The notes: generated by a model not told the origin, from the sequence alone. DNA of 64,000 nucleotides from Ectocarpus siliculosus (GCA_000310025.1 FN648578.1:62001-126000); one strand, 5' to 3'. Shown: positions 24,339 through 36,500, numbered from the stretch's first letter. Made by a program: numbers and translations.

Positions 24339-25736
24339 ACTGCCACATAATATTGCGGCTGTCAACCATTTCGGCTTCAGTTCAACCAAATTCAAGGCTT
24401 CCTTTTCTTTGTTTTTCTTCGTCGCCTTAGTTGGCGCATCATCGGTAAAAAGCCAAGCGACAGCCCGCCTTCTTCTGAGTCAATTAGTTTTGATAGACTG
24501 TCTTATCCCTGCCAGTCGACGCGCCCATATTGTGTTCTTCTGCGTCTGTCTGTCTTATTCCACGCGAGAACTTGCTGCCGCCTCGTGCGCATAGGTGAAG
24601 TGCGACGGCGCAAAATGGAATGGATCTGGGTCAATTCCCAGTGCCAACCACGAACGTCGGGAAGGTACACGTTACACAAACTTCACCTTCACTATTCCCC
24701 CGTCAAAAAAACACGATCAAATCATGGATGTGGCGCGATTTCAACGTGTATAGAAGTATCTTGGAATCGCTTTCTTCAGCGTGGCGGCGGAAGCCGCCTC
24801 AAACCTCGTGTATGGTAGGCGCTCAGCAATATCCTGCAGAGTAGTTATGATGGAATCAATACCGTGCTTTGCGTTCACGTGTTGACTGGGCAGATCGAGC
24901 TGGGGGTGCACAGCTTGCAAGGAAAGGGGAGATCTTGCTGGGCAGGTGTTCGGTCATACACGCTGGACAAGCATTCCGCGTTTATCAAGACGAAGGGCAA
25001 GGTCGCTGTCCGCGACGGCTACTACCCTCGAGACCAAAGGCAAGAAACGTGTTGTACAGAACATTGCGCTAACACGCTCGTTGGTGCTGTGCATGTCAAC
25101 AAGCTCGGTCCAGCGTCGTGCACAGGATTCCTAAAGAGCGAAAACTTTGGGGTTGCTTGATGGAAGGATGGGCTTTTTGCTGATGCTGTCCATGTGCCAC
25201 ATGATCGTCGCTGCTGTTATATTTTGTTCGCTATGTAGTTGCCTTGCGTTGCTCACCGGCCGTGATTGTTTCTCGTCATGTCTGGAGGCCTCCCGCCCGT
25301 GCGTGCACGTTCTAACGATGACGTGCGCACCTCCGTGGCTAGATGATGTCACAACTGAACGAATTTGCAAGGCCTAATGTGTGGGCCCTCGGCTTCGGTC
25401 CCTATGTCCCCGGTGTTGCGGTGAAGAAGGGATACAATAAGTGCAGATGGGGTGTGAACCACATGCCTTCTTTCATGTCTTGACTCTGGGGATACTGTAA
25501 AGTAGATAACAAAAGCTTTTTTTTGTCGCGGAAGGAAAATGGAGCGATTATATTGTTTGTTTACATGATCGGTGGTCTCCGATCGTTGTGTGTTTTCAGC
25601 AATAGACACATAGACACTCGTTCGCGTAGAAGTTCGCCGATGCCCCCCCCCCCCTTTCCCATTTCCTCTCTCTCTCTTGCGTGTTTGTTGGCGTTGTGCT
25701 ACAGCGGGTGGTGTGTGGGTACGTACCTAGCAGCGG
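24339..25736. other. No supported gene
   Basis: Short frames on both strands only. A C-run lies near 25645 just before the possible exon at 25.74 kb. Confidence 0.4.
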
Positions 25737-28205
25737 CCGCGGAACCCTACCTTCAACGCGCGAAACCTCCTATGCCACATCCCGGCCCGACACCTACTAC
25801 TTGTTACTGTGAACCAGGTGCGAGTCGCCTGCGGTGGGGTCATGCCCTCGGCCGCGCTAGAGCCTGGATCAGCGAGCGTACACACCCCGCAGCGGGCGGC
25901 GGAAGAAAGGGTGATCAGTGATTCAACAAGAAGTGAGTGTTGAGTACTCGTAGACCTCAACGCCGAAGTGGTCTTGTGCAGGTGCAGGTCGTTTGTCGTG
26001 TTTTGTTGCTGGTATTTCGTGTTCATAATACTGTTTTCTTTTGTTGTTGTTTTTGTGATGTGGCTTGTTGTTTCCAATTTCAAAGTAAAATGCCTTGTAG
26101 ACCTCAACCGAAAACGTTCGAGCCTGTGCACGCAACAACGCTTCTCCGGATATTTCTACCGCTTCGGAGGGGAAGAAAAAGTTGGATGTTGAACAGGCGG
26201 TGTGTTGTTCGTCTCGTCTCCTAAGAAATCTTGAAGTCAGAAAAACCTCTCTGACAAATGACGCAACCGTCCAACGCGTTGTCCCTCAATGCTGTTCCGT
26301 TGCTTTTGCAAAGGCACAGCCGATGACAGGCGTACGCGTATGTCTCACTTCGTAAGTAAGCGTAGCGATATCAACCTTTCGGGTGCAAACGGATTGGGTA
26401 TGACGTGGTTCACTAAGAAATAGACCCATCGCGCACGACTGGGCTCTGGTCGAATTTTCTTCTCGTTTACCTGTTTTTTTCTTGAAAGTAGAGTTTAAGT
26501 GCGTCTGTCTATTCGTTTGATTGCCTCTCCTCTTCCTTTCTCCTCTATTTGTTGTACATGCTACTGTTCTCTTTCGAGGTCCACTTTCCTCCTCTGCGTC
26601 GTACCAGGGTCGTTGTTGCGTGTGTGTTTTAGTTGATCGTGTTCGGAACGTAGAGGCGATAGCAGCAGGTCCAATCTACACCGGGATCCTGTGCGGGGGC
26701 GGGAGGGATTTTTTTTTTGTGTTGGAAAGCGCGCGCGTTGGGGGTGGTGGTTCGGGCGGGGATGAATAACTGTCGTTGCCCCAGAAAACAAATCGCAACA
26801 CGCAGCCTATCGCAGGCACAGGTATGCCCCGGGTTTCTCGTGGTATGCGGGTGTGAACGCAACGGCATTTATGCGCATGACTGTATTTCCGGACGCCCCT
26901 CTGCTTGTATACCACGTACGCGCAGCTCTCGCGTGCTTCCGGTTGTTGACGTGTCTATCACGCCCCAGGTAACGCTACTGCTGCAACCGTTCAATCGTGT
27001 TGATCCCGCCCCTTCACACAGGTTGTTCGAGGCGATGGTCTCTGTGTGGAACTACAACATGAAGCAGGAGGCGAAAACAACCAAGGTCGACTGCATGAAA
27101 ACCGCGAAGTTGCTTCTCCGGCCCTACAAGCAAGTGGAGAATGATGCGGCGTAGAATGTTGCCATTGTTATTCCCTGCTTCTGGTGGTGAGTCTTTGACG
27201 TGGACGGACGCGGGGCGGGCTGTGGAATTTATTGCGTGACAACCTTTGTAGAGGCAGACGCTATCTTGCTTCGTCACGCAAGTTAGCGGTTGGCAGAGTT
27301 TGGTTGCGGTTTAGAACTCGTTTGCGTTTGCGCACGCCAGGAGTACTTAAGCAGGAACCGTCCGCGCTGATTCATTGGTATCTGTTTCATCATTTTGTTT
27401 TGAATTGCTCATGGTAAAGTTTTATTTTCTTGTAGTAACAGATTGCCGGCCACAAACAAGGTTGATTGTGTTGTGAAGATTTGCTGAAAATCGTCGGCCG
27501 ACACTGTAGTTGTTTTTCGTGGTGGCGACTCGTACGCACCATATTTTGTGCTTGGGTTATTGTCTGTGGAGCATTGCTTCCGTTGTGAGATGTTTCTGCG
27601 ACAACCGTGTGTGTTTGTTTACGAAAATGTTTCTCACCTCTTGCACACGCGTCACGTGCCTGCCACAGAGCCAGAGGCGTGTTGTGAAGGACTGCGACCA
27701 GCTGTGGGTTTTGGGTTACTTTGCATATTACTCAACGGGTTGGTTGCGTTTTCTGGTGCGTGGGTACTTTTTTTTTAGTGATGGTAATCTAGAGAACCCG
27801 GTCTGTGCGGCTCGTTCGCGTTGCCTTTTTCTTTGTGCGCCGATTTGCGCTTGTGGTGATGAAGTGTGGAATTACGAGAGTTGTTTGGTGATTTGTGCGC
27901 TAGTTTCGCGGATTGGGGCGCGGAAGTTGTGAGATTCGTCGTAGCCGACGTACCACGGTTTTGTGAGCGTAGTACATTGTCTGAAAACTCTCACACCGCG
28001 ACAAGCTTTTGTTTGTGTTCTTTTTTTTTGTCCCGGTGCCGTCGTTCAAGGAGGTTCTACCACCTATAATGGCCGGATTCTGGAACGCTGTGATCTCACT
28101 GCAAACAAGCGTCCCGGTCTGATTTCGTTGTGGAGGACGCCTCAAGCAGGGAATAGACGAGCAAGCAGAGGATGGGCCAGCGTCGTCAAAACGTGCGTGG
28201 TGTAG
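25737..28205 (+). CDS. Possible multi-exon host gene(s), unknown function
   Basis: Three plus-strand pieces look exonic. (1) 25737-25932 has acceptor CCTAGCAG and a strong donor GTGAGT, with peptide GVMPSAALEPGSASVHTPQR. (2) 27022-27154 has acceptor CACACAG and ends in a stop, with peptide MVSVWNYNMKQEAKTTKVDC. (3) 28050-28205 follows a long T-rich tract ending TTCAAG and ends in a stop, with peptide TTYNGRILERCDLTANKRPG. The phases of pieces 1 and 2 do not match directly, so at least one more exon or two genes are needed. No domain is recognised. Confidence 0.2.
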
Positions 28206-28399
28206 GTGGGGAGTTGATAACGCGTGAAAGTTTGTTTGGGAGTTTTTGGTTGACCGGTTGAGTTGGTTTGGGTCGGCACTCTCATGTAGTCGTGCGACGG
28301 ACGAGCAAACAAGTAGTTGAGGCGGTGCTCGTATCAGGTCCTCTTTGTTTCGTGCGAGATGTAGGGTTGTTGTAGTACATGGGTCCAAACTCTTAGATG

Positions 28400-28860
28400 A
28401 GTCCTCCACAATGTTGGGTCGGGGGGCGTTGTCCAACGTCCTCGTTTTTTCGGGATTGTAGCAATGTGCACTTTTTTACCTCACACGAGGCCCATTTTCT
28501 TGTCGAATCTTGGGCAACCCATTTCCCTCGAACCCTGCTCAACCCTCTCGGAAAATCTGAACCCTGCCCAAGGTTGGGTTGGAGGACGTTGTCCAACATG
28601 GTCGATTTCTCGGACCTTGTCTAATGTGCACTTTTTTACCTTGCACAAGGCCCATTTTCTTGTCGAATCTTGGGCAACCCCTTTCCCTCGAACCCTGCTC
28701 AACCCTCTCGGAAAATCTGTACCTCGCCCAAGGTTGGGTTGGAGGACGTTGTCCAACATTGTCGATTTCTCGGGCCTTGTCTACTGTGCACTTTTTTGGG
28801 GGGGTTACCTTGCACAAGGTCAAACCTTTTCACGTTATGGCACCTTGGCCAAGGGGGGGG
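28400..28860. repeat. 160-bp tandem array, CCTTGG family
   Basis: Three copies of a unit of about 160 bp. TGTGCACTTTTTTACC recurs near 28464, 28624 and (variant) 28784; GGGCAACCC(A/C)TTTCCCTCG and CCCAAGGTTGGGTTGGAGG each recur. A diverged single unit occurs near 3.86 kb. Confidence 0.9.
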
Positions 28861-29845
28861 TAGCGTCCACCTGTGTGGCGGCTGAATGCCGTAGGGTAGT
28901 GGTGCTCGGCCCTGGTCATCTCACCGAGTTCTCCGGTCCATGCGTGTTTTAGGTCACCCGCTGATCCGGCCTGGACGGAAACCTTCGTCATCTGCAGTAA
29001 ATGAACGTGGGCAAGAGGCGAATAATCAACTTTTTCAAATCGTCACGCTGAGCAAAAAGGTAGAGTCGGCATATCGAGCGCCGGATGAACATTCTCGACC
29101 GCGGCACAAAAATATTCATGTGTGAGTGATTGTTGGTAACGCGCAAGACAGCTCTCGGACGAATTCAATTGACGCTTACAGAATGCGAAAAGAGCTATAA
29201 TACGCCACCGACACATGAATGCCAAACAATACTGAGAGCGCAATGAATGGTGTCATCCCAACAGATAGACAGCAGGTAGAACCATCCTCTCATTGTTACC
29301 GATGGTCCAGAGAGTGAGAGAGAGGTTGTCCTCTTCTCCCCTATCGCGTCGAAGTGTTTGCCACAAACAAAAGCTTCGTTCTTGGGAAGAAGTTGACTTA
29401 AACCTATAATAATCTCCAAGTAAAAGTTTGTATTAATACCGTATCTTCCAATTTAATTCCGGCCGGAGAAAAGCAGACCGAATGTCGATAGGTGGTGTTC
29501 GGCGAAGGATCGTCGAGTACGGTGGATGTATCTTCCGGTTTCTCAACCACACCCTCGCTCCGCAGCCCACAGGCGCGTGGTACATGGTTGATACGCGCGT
29601 TTGGTTGACAAGTTTCGTGCTCTGCTCGTTGTTCGCTCTACCACTGTTCTCGTCGTTGTCTGTGTCTGTCTCTCCCACCCCCCCTCTCCCGGCCTGTCCA
29701 TCTCTCCGATTCTTTCCGAGGCATCTTTCGGATTCCTCCGTTCTTGTTACACAGCCTCTTCGTAGTAGTATGTATGCATACAGTTTTTGTTTCTCCGTTT
29801 TTCCGATTCTCCGCCTCGTTTTTACTTTCGACGGGCTCTCTCTGT
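28861..29845. other. No supported gene
   Basis: Only short conflicting frames. A plus-strand frame at 29482-29997 runs into the CT microsatellite and is not a gene. Confidence 0.4.
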
Positions 29846-29849
29846 CCCC

Positions 29850-29904
<55 letters not shown>
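29846..29904. repeat. C-run and CT microsatellite
   Basis: About 15 C followed by over 40 bp of CTCTCT. Confidence 0.95.
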
Positions 29905-29906
<2 letters not shown>

Positions 29907-30420
29907 GGATGCACTTGACAACGGTTCGCGTTTGGTTTGGTTATGGGTAAAACATGCTGCGTGCAGCAGCTATCACATACCTAGTTCGTCTACGTGACAT
30001 GTCGCGTGCAAACCCGAATTCGCTCCTTTCGACACCCTAACCAACTAGAGTACTGCTGTATGTATGTACAACAGCACGCAGAATTGAACCGGCGTAGATA
30101 TGTTGTCTGCAGCGTGTCCGTGCTGTAAACCCGGGTCCATTTCCGCCACATTCCCAGCGTCGAACCTCACGATTTCCCGCCACTCCTTCTGCGGTAATCA
30201 TGCCAATCTCCTCACAAAGCGGAATCTACACCCACTGCTGTACGCCGGCTGTTGGGTAAACCGGGTAGGTCGAAGCTTGTAGGTTTGTGGAGAAAGGCAG
30301 CTCGGCCAGTGAGGGCCGAGATGGAAAAGTCTTGTATTCGAGGGGACATGGAACAGCAGAGAGCCCTCGTGTCCGAGTAACCGAGGAGAGCGTCACCACA
30401 CCTATCCGTCACGCAATTCA

Positions 30421-30500
30421 GATTACTGTTTTATTCTTGTCCCTTACCTAGATCATTCAATGTAAGTATTGGATTGGGTTGGGTGAGGCCTCCTGCACCG
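30421..30500 (-). repeat. B2 repeat of the decayed YR element
   Basis: 80-bp copy matching 30779-30858 with about one or two differences by eye. Just outside it GAGGCCTCCTG pairs with CAGGAGGGCCTC as a hairpin. Confidence 0.8.
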
Positions 30501-30778
30501 ACAGGAGGGCCTCGCCGTGAAGTAACTCTTCGGGCTGGGCGTACAGATCGCAATATGCCCAGACCCGAAGCGTTTGAATGATCAGCAAGTTCATGAATAG
30601 AACTAGTACTCGTAGGGCGGGTGGGATGGTCTCAAATATTTCTTCTTTCTCCTCTGCTGCGGCGTATTTTGGTAGAGAGAAGGGGACTGAACAAGGTAGA
30701 GTCATTTTCCAACATGCTTCATGGGATATCTGACTCTTCCCGATTTCGTTCCGAAGTCCGGATTCGTCTCAAATCCGA

Positions 30779-30858
30779 GATTACTGTTGTATTCTTGTCC
30801 CTTACCTAGATCATTCAATGTAAGTATTGGATTGGGTTGGGTGAGGCCTCCTGCACCG
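30779..30858 (-). repeat. B1 repeat of the decayed YR element
   Basis: 80-bp partner of the copy at 30421-30500. It lies next to the A2-like segment, matching the B1A2 arrangement of split direct repeats. Confidence 0.8.
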
Positions 30859-31029
30859 GCCTGTGGTCCCGCCCATTACTTTCCTGTTTGATTGTCTGAT
30901 CTACCATATATTGCTTTGACCACACAAGCCTCTAAGGTAGGTCTCTCCCCACCCAAACTTTCTTATTCCCGCGGCGCGCACACGTAGAAAATCGAATGTA
31001 TGCGTGGCCGGCCGACAATCGGCAACTTG

Positions 31030-31670
31030 TTTTAGTCAGGGTAGTACTCGCTACGGCTCGTCTTGGAACCCGCCGTTCCTACACTAGTAGGCGCCAAGTG
31101 CGCCGCTCTCGGTACGCCGCCCGGTAATTTTTCTTGAATACAGCGATTGCAGGTCCATCCAGCAGATGTGCCACACAACCCCCGTCCCGAGAGGAAGGCA
31201 TCATGTAGCGGTGTGGCAGCCCGTGACGTCCGCGCCCGCAACCACGGCGTCTACGGAGTCATGGGGGGTCTTACCATACTGGAAATTGAAGATAAGATCC
31301 TCCCCCCGCTGGCAGCCGCAGAATCTACGATCCCATCGTGAAGGAGAGGTCGTCGTGGCCGCGAACGCCAGCGAGAACAAAGCGACGTCCCTGGTATGCT
31401 CAATGCGTGTCACCAAAAGGCGACGCAGTTTGTGCCCGGAAGCGCATGTCCCTCAACAATCGAAGAGAACATGCGGCAATATAGCCTCTGCGTGGTTGAC
31501 AAAGGTTCTGTTCCTTCCTCGTAAACATGACGTAGGAGTCTACGAGAGGACTACGACATGGGTTGCCCGACCGCGTAACAGGGTCCCAGCTGCCGTCTTG
31601 CCCAAACTGCTTTTGGATCGCCATCTTCAACTTGGACACGATCCCTTTCTGCATCGACGCGGCTGTGTAC
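31030..31670 (-). pseudogene. Tyrosine recombinase remnant (fossil)
   Basis: Minus-strand segments resemble the recombinase encoded at 45372-46910. SKLKMAIQKQFGQDGSWDP matches SKLKMAYKEQLGRGDDWNP, and TRDVALFSLAF and FNFQYGKTP match TRDVALFSLAH and FNFLFGNTL. The copy is broken. Confidence 0.8.
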
Positions 31671-31879
31671 TGTTAGCGCAATGCGAAACTAGAAGGCATG
31701 CGCGAAAATGTATCGTACCTAGTCTATACGCCAAAGCATGGCTCTGTTTTGCACCCACTTGGTGCCTCTACGTTCTGTGCCCAAGAATCAGAGGCATTCG
31801 AACGCATCTGAGTTGGAGGCCTGCGTTGAGCAACAACGTTGTTCGGTCGCCGAAGCCATGAGAGCAACGGCGACCAGCC

Positions 31880-32495
31880 GCACATGTTCCCAGAGAGCAC
31901 GGAAAACCGTCGGGGTTTAGACGAATGATGCTTTCGCGCCAGGGCAGAGAGATACCATCAGCGACGACATTAGCAGCCAATGGGTACTCGACCTGTAGCT
32001 CCAACAAACGCGACGTCGATGAACCCTTGAGCCCGCTGCAAGTCAGTCGGAAAGCGCACACGGACAGAGTCGCGACAACTGGTACAACGCAAACATCTCC
32101 TTGTTGATGTGCTTGTGCAGCCAATCAGTTATCACACCACCAGCGCGCTACTGGGCTCCCCCGATGTTGACAACGCCACCCCAGCCTAGGGAAGACGCGT
32201 CCGATGATGCGTCAAGTTTGACGATGAGGGTGGCTTGCTCGCTGTCAGGGCCCTTCGTGCGAGGAAACCGTCAGAGAAAGCCGCTTTTTGGAACTCTTCC
32301 CGCAGGTGCGTTAGCGTTACATGCCAGATCGACCCGACTTTGGATGGCTTTGACCATCTGGGAAGGACGGCAACCTCGCATGCGTCCAAAGTAACGCCGG
32401 TCGGATCACCACAGCCAAGGTAATACACTTGTCCGCAAACGCGTTGCGGCGTTCGACAAGCATCCATCGGCGAGAGCAGTTCGTAGTATGGCACG
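31880..32495 (-). pseudogene. RNase H remnant (fossil)
   Basis: Minus-strand peptides LDASSDASSLGWGGVVN and ANVVADGISLPWRESIIRL match TKGASDASSVAWGGVLY and ENGMADAISRPSRETIIRL of the RT-RNase H frame at 43132-45375. The copy is broken. Confidence 0.78.
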
Positions 32496-33077
32496 TGGCT
32501 TGTCCATTTTTTTTTTTTTTTTTTTAGAGAACCCAGAACGTCATCTTGTCCGAATCGCAGATGATATCGAAGTATTGAAAGGCCGTGACTGGCCCAAAAC
32601 TCGCACTTCTTGAATGACAGTAACTGTCGAGATTCCCCCCCCCCCTCCCTCTTTATTTATTTATTTTTTTTTTGAAGAGGAAACCTGGGCGCTGAGAACT
32701 GACAGCACGGGTTCCCGTCAACATAGAGAGGCACACAGCATTTTATATATATTTCCTTTTCGGGGCCCAAATTGTATGGCCGCGTGTGAAATTACGTTAC
32801 GAAGCAAACGTCGATTCGATGCTGTGTATCCAGGCGTACCGTCGAGAAAATATGACAGCGCACGGACCAACTAACACAACGTCTCGCCGGGCTTGTCCAA
32901 GAGTAAGTCTACCTACTCACAGACGGGATTGCTAGCTACGGCGGAGTTGGTGTGCATATACGTTGGTGTTAGTTGGGCGTGCACCACGAGGTACGTCAGT
33001 AGGCGAGAGACACAGGAACTAATTCGGCATGTGACCATGTGGTGTTTACATGAAACAACCCGGACGATCACTACTTA

Positions 33078-33215
33078 TTATTATGTGGTTGTGTGGTGTG
33101 CGCGTTGGACACGCAACCCCAAGGGAAAAAGGCACCACCGAACGGCATGTATTTGGGTGGTGTGCACGTTGGACACGCAATCCCAAAGGAAAAAGGCACC
33201 ACCAAACGGGCCATA
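33078..33215 (+). repeat. Two-copy tandem repeat, about 67 bp
   Basis: TGTGGTGTGCGCGTTGGACACG...AAGGGAAAAAGGCACCACC is followed by a second copy, TGGTGTGCACGTTGGACACG...AAAGGAAAAAGGCACCACC. Confidence 0.8.
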
Positions 33216-33979
33216 TGTGGCCTATGTATGAGGCACAAGCTACATCAGATACAAGACAGCAAGTGACGGGCGCCCAGACATTCCCTAGTTGGGAGGGATA
33301 CCTCTAACGCGGTCGCATGCGATGCGGGTGAGGTGAGGTCATATGTATATTATCCGCGATTACGGCATCGGGGATGACGTAATTGTAATGGCGTAGTGGT
33401 ACAACGGCGTGTACAGCCAATGAGGCGTAGCGGCAGGACACCGGCAGCGGCGCGACGCGACGACACCAATTCATCACAGCGACAACAGCTGTGATACGAT
33501 GAATAACCACATCAGCGCGTGGAAATGCAGCAGTCACCTCGTGAGTACAACTGTACTAGGGTTAAGGATTGCCCCCCCGCCCCCCAATGGGGCTGGAGGC
33601 CAACATCCAGGACGGATGGTGGTGAGTGTCCGGGAGGAAGGAAAGAAGAAGAAGAAGGGGAGAATATTTGTTGGGGCGGGAAGAAGGGACGGTGTTGTGA
33701 GAGGCAAGAAAGTGGTGAAGAATTTCGGCACTCGACGAGCGCGCGGTCCCGTCGGGGGTGAAAGGTAAATGTCAGTCCGTAGTCTTGTCTCTATCGGAAT
33801 CGAAAAAAAGCCGAAAAATCGAGGTTTACATTATGTACATAACGATGGAGAAGGCCGACGAGGAAGGTACGAAGAGAGGAAATTGCACCCCACGTTCGAA
33901 GTCGGTGTGAAAACCGCCGCAAGGAAGGAGTGCGGAGGGAAAAAAAAAAAAACGGAGACGTCGACGTCTGCGTCGTGGA
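33216..33979. other. No firm gene
   Basis: G/A-rich tracts near 33630-33720 and an A-run near 33940. Short basic frames on the plus strand are low-complexity. Confidence 0.4.
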
Positions 33980-34273
33980 GCGATCCTTCCGTATAACGCA
34001 GGTACTCACCAATGCAAGACAAAGGGAGGTAAAATACCCATCGTGAACGTCAAAGCGCAGGTCATAACTGCATATGACTCATGCGCGAAGAAGTTACCAC
34101 GGAGACGTATCAACAACAAGTTCGAAGGCCGGCTGAGAAGGTTTGAAGCCACAAACACTTACGCGACGATGGCAAGCGCAACGTCAAAACTTCACAGGAA
34201 GAAAAGTGTTACAAGGAAAGTGCATACAAAAAAAGAAAAGGCCGAATGCCGAACTGTGACTCTCTCGGAATGA
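33980..34273 (+). CDS. Possible terminal exon of a basic protein, unknown function
   Basis: A plus-strand frame open from about 33980 to a stop at 34273 reads HQCKTKGGKIPIVNVKAQVI, then KKLPRRRINNKFEGRLRRFE, and ends in a Lys/Arg-rich tail. It looks more protein-like than its surroundings and is followed immediately by the LTR-like sequence at 34298. No domain is recognised. The true start, or an acceptor upstream such as AACGCAG near 34001, is uncertain. Confidence 0.22.
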   Translation, partial: AILPYNAGTHQCKTKGGKIPIVNVKAQVITAYDSCAKKLPRRRINNKFEGRLRRFEATNTYATMASATSKLHRKKSVTRKVHTKKEKAECRTVTLSE

Positions 34274-34297
34274 AGGGATTTATAAAGGAGGTCCAGC

Positions 34298-34564
34298 TGT
34301 TGGAAGCAGCTGGGTCCTAGGCTAGAGAAAGAGGTACGGTCGCTTGATGCCTTGTCTCCACGATTGTGTAGAAATGAGATGTTGCTTGAATTGAGAGCGA
34401 GGAAGGTCTGATTGAGGAGGGGATCCTTCTAGCAACCAGGGGGCACGCAGATAGCTGAGTCCTGATGTGGTATGGTCCCTGAGAGGTATACCTCACGGAC
34501 ATCCCACATCCTATACTAGACTAAGATGTACCCTATCTAGGCCCTACAGCAACACTCCTTAACA
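34298..34564 (-). repeat. LTR-like remnant
   Basis: A 267-bp segment with TGTTGGAAGC and CCTTAACA ends (TG...CA). Read on the minus strand it is preceded by the purine-rich AGGGTGGGCTAG, like a polypurine tract, so it would be a 3' LTR. No partner LTR or target duplication is in the window. Composition changes here to AT-richer DNA. Confidence 0.4.
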
Positions 34565-35050
34565 CTAGCCCACCCTGAAGATCATCTATGCAGATTTTAA
34601 CCTCAAATCCAATAAATAAGCTCGATCCAGAAGAGCTGCTGATTAATACTCCTGAATCGAAAGATATGACTCTTCACAATATCATCCCAAGGGAAGGGGA
34701 GCTGTAGAAATATCCCGAATCTACCCCCCACACCACCATTGACACAAAGCTTGCATAACCAAATTGACAACACAAGTGCGGCTCAATGAAAAATGCTATT
34801 ACGTATAAAAGGGGATATGGCTAGGTAAGAAATGCTGCAAAGCACATTATTAACATTGTAGATGACAATACAAAATCAATATCAAAACGCCACACACCAC
34901 TCTTTTACGCGCACGGGCGCGTATCTCAACTGGAGGAATGAGAGTGACTACCCGAAAGAGTCCAGAAGACGCCAACAACAAGACCCAATCAAAAGGAGCA
35001 ATGGGAAGCCACGGTAGGTGCACCACTTCAGGGTGACAAAGTTGATTTCG
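34565..35050 (-). mobile_element. AT-rich remnant, possibly 3' interior of an LTR element
   Basis: Visibly richer in A/T than both flanks, directly abutting the LTR-like sequence. No open frame or recognised domain. I infer it is the non-coding 3' end of the same element. Confidence 0.3.
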
Positions 35051-35513
35051 CTGGTAAGGAAGGCATGACTACTTAGAGAGATAGCGTGAACGATCAACAG
35101 GGCCGACCACGGCTAGGCCTGCGACAAAACCTTTCAACCAACGTAGCCCAAATAAGCGATATAATTGCTCCAGGACATAAAAAAACAAATCGAGGGCGGA
35201 AAAAGGAAAGCGACGAATCGCCCTGTATCCCGCGCACAATGGCGATATTGAACACATACACACACACACACAACATAAACACATAAACGATACAACACAC
35301 ACAACACTGAAACTCAGAATCTCGACGATGACGAAAGTTTCGCCTGAAGGTGACGATGACGGAGAAAAGTTTAATGAAGCGGGTGATGACGAGCGTCGAC
35401 GAAGGCCACAGGAGAAGGCGACGCCACGGTATGGAGTCTCAAAGCATGAAGCGCAGTCGACATGCCTCCGTCAAAGAAGAAGCTAACAGGATCAAACATG
35501 AGTTGCAAAATGG

Positions 35514-35722
35514 ACGACGAAACTTGGGGAACTCGTTTTCCAAGTATTCAAAGGCCAAACGACACCGACGAAACTTGGGGAACTCTTTTTCCAAGTGTTC
35601 AGAGGCCAAAAGACACCGACGAAACTTGGGGAACTTTTTTTCCAAGTGTTCAAAGGTAAATAACACCGACGAAACTTGGGGAACTCCTTTTCCAAGTGTT
35701 CAGAGGCAAGCAACACCGAAAC
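35514..35722 (+). repeat. 57-bp tandem array
   Basis: Four copies of ACGAAACTTGGGGAACTC..TTTTCCAAGTRTTC, each followed by AGGYAAA or a close variant and ACACCG. The Y-shaped CTTGG...CCAAG pair links it to the CCAAGG-family arrays. Confidence 0.93.
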
Positions 35723-35865
35723 CATCCTAGGTAAAACGGGACGAACCCTTATGCTTCGACTACACGCTCTGAGCGATGACAAGATAGAGTGAAGAACGGT
35801 CAAAGCTTGTTAGGCGTCAAAGGAGTAACCAAAAGGGACGCAAAACATAGAAGCACGACCTATTC

Positions 35866-36075
35866 AAGGCGCGGCAATCCACTGCTGACTGCAGGCAGCC
35901 AGGGAGAAAATTTGAAAAAAAAAACACACACACACACACACACACAAAATAATAAACACAGGTCGCAGCAATCCATTTCGGAAAGCGGGCAACAAGGGAG
36001 AAACGCAAAAGCAAGTGAACACACATCCAGGTCGCGGCAGTCCAATAAGGAATGCAGGCAACAAGGAAAGACATA
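35866..36075 (+). repeat. Three-copy degenerate repeat with CA microsatellite
   Basis: GGCGCGGCAATCCACTGCTG, GGTCGCAGCAATCCATTTCG and GGTCGCGGCAGTCCAATAAG each start a unit of 60-80 bp that includes GGCA(G/A)CCAGGGA or GGCAACAAGG. A CA run lies at about 35923-35946 in the first unit. Confidence 0.8.
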
Positions 36076-36283
36076 AAGCACGGTCGATCCAGGAAGATAA
36101 CCTTCCGTCAAAACCTATTCAGAGGGAGAGACATTCGTCTATTCCATTCAGCAACAACTAACGACGAAGAAACGACAAAGTTGGACACTGGACACTGGTT
36201 TGCTAGTCTTGGCTTCTTTTCTTTTCTTTTCTTTTCTTTTCTCAGACTATAACATTATTGTGTAATGAATAAAAAACGATAAT

Positions 36284-36500
36284 ATGGCGTCTCATGGGGG
36301 CCCATGAGGCACTATGAGGAACCATGAGGTCGCATGAGCTACTATGAGAACAGGCTGATGGGGTCCCATGTAGTCCCACGAGATAGGCCATGGGGCACCA
36401 CGAGAGCATTTCCGTGTCAGCCCATGGCATGCCATGGCTGATCTCATGGGACTTTGGGAAAAATAGTGAACCAATGGTGAACCATGAGGAGACATGGGGA
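36284..36500. repeat. CAYG decamer array, left part
   Basis: CATG (or CACG/TATG) recurs every 10 bp with six variable bases between, for example CATGGGGGCC, CATGAGGCAC, TATGAGGAAC, CATGAGGTCG, CATGAGCTAC in a row. The same kind of array resumes at 47.34 kb on the far side of the YR retroelement. Confidence 0.85.

Larger units (their letters stand above)
30421..32495 (-). mobile_element. Decayed Ngaro/PAT-like YR retroelement, minus strand (fossil)
   Basis: On the minus strand, RNase H-like and tyrosine-recombinase-like sequences are followed by B1, A2-like and B2 repeats in the same order as the element at 36.5-47.3 kb. An 80-bp direct repeat at 30421-30500 and 30779-30858 is the B pair. Its reverse complement shares GGAGGCCTCA, CTTACATT and AATGATC with the B repeats of the larger element. 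The intervening part shares GAAATATTTGAGACC-type sequence with that element's A repeat. Upstream parts (gag and most RT) were not found, so the copy is partial. It is heavily broken, with many breaks, and clearly older than the other two YR elements. Confidence 0.8.
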
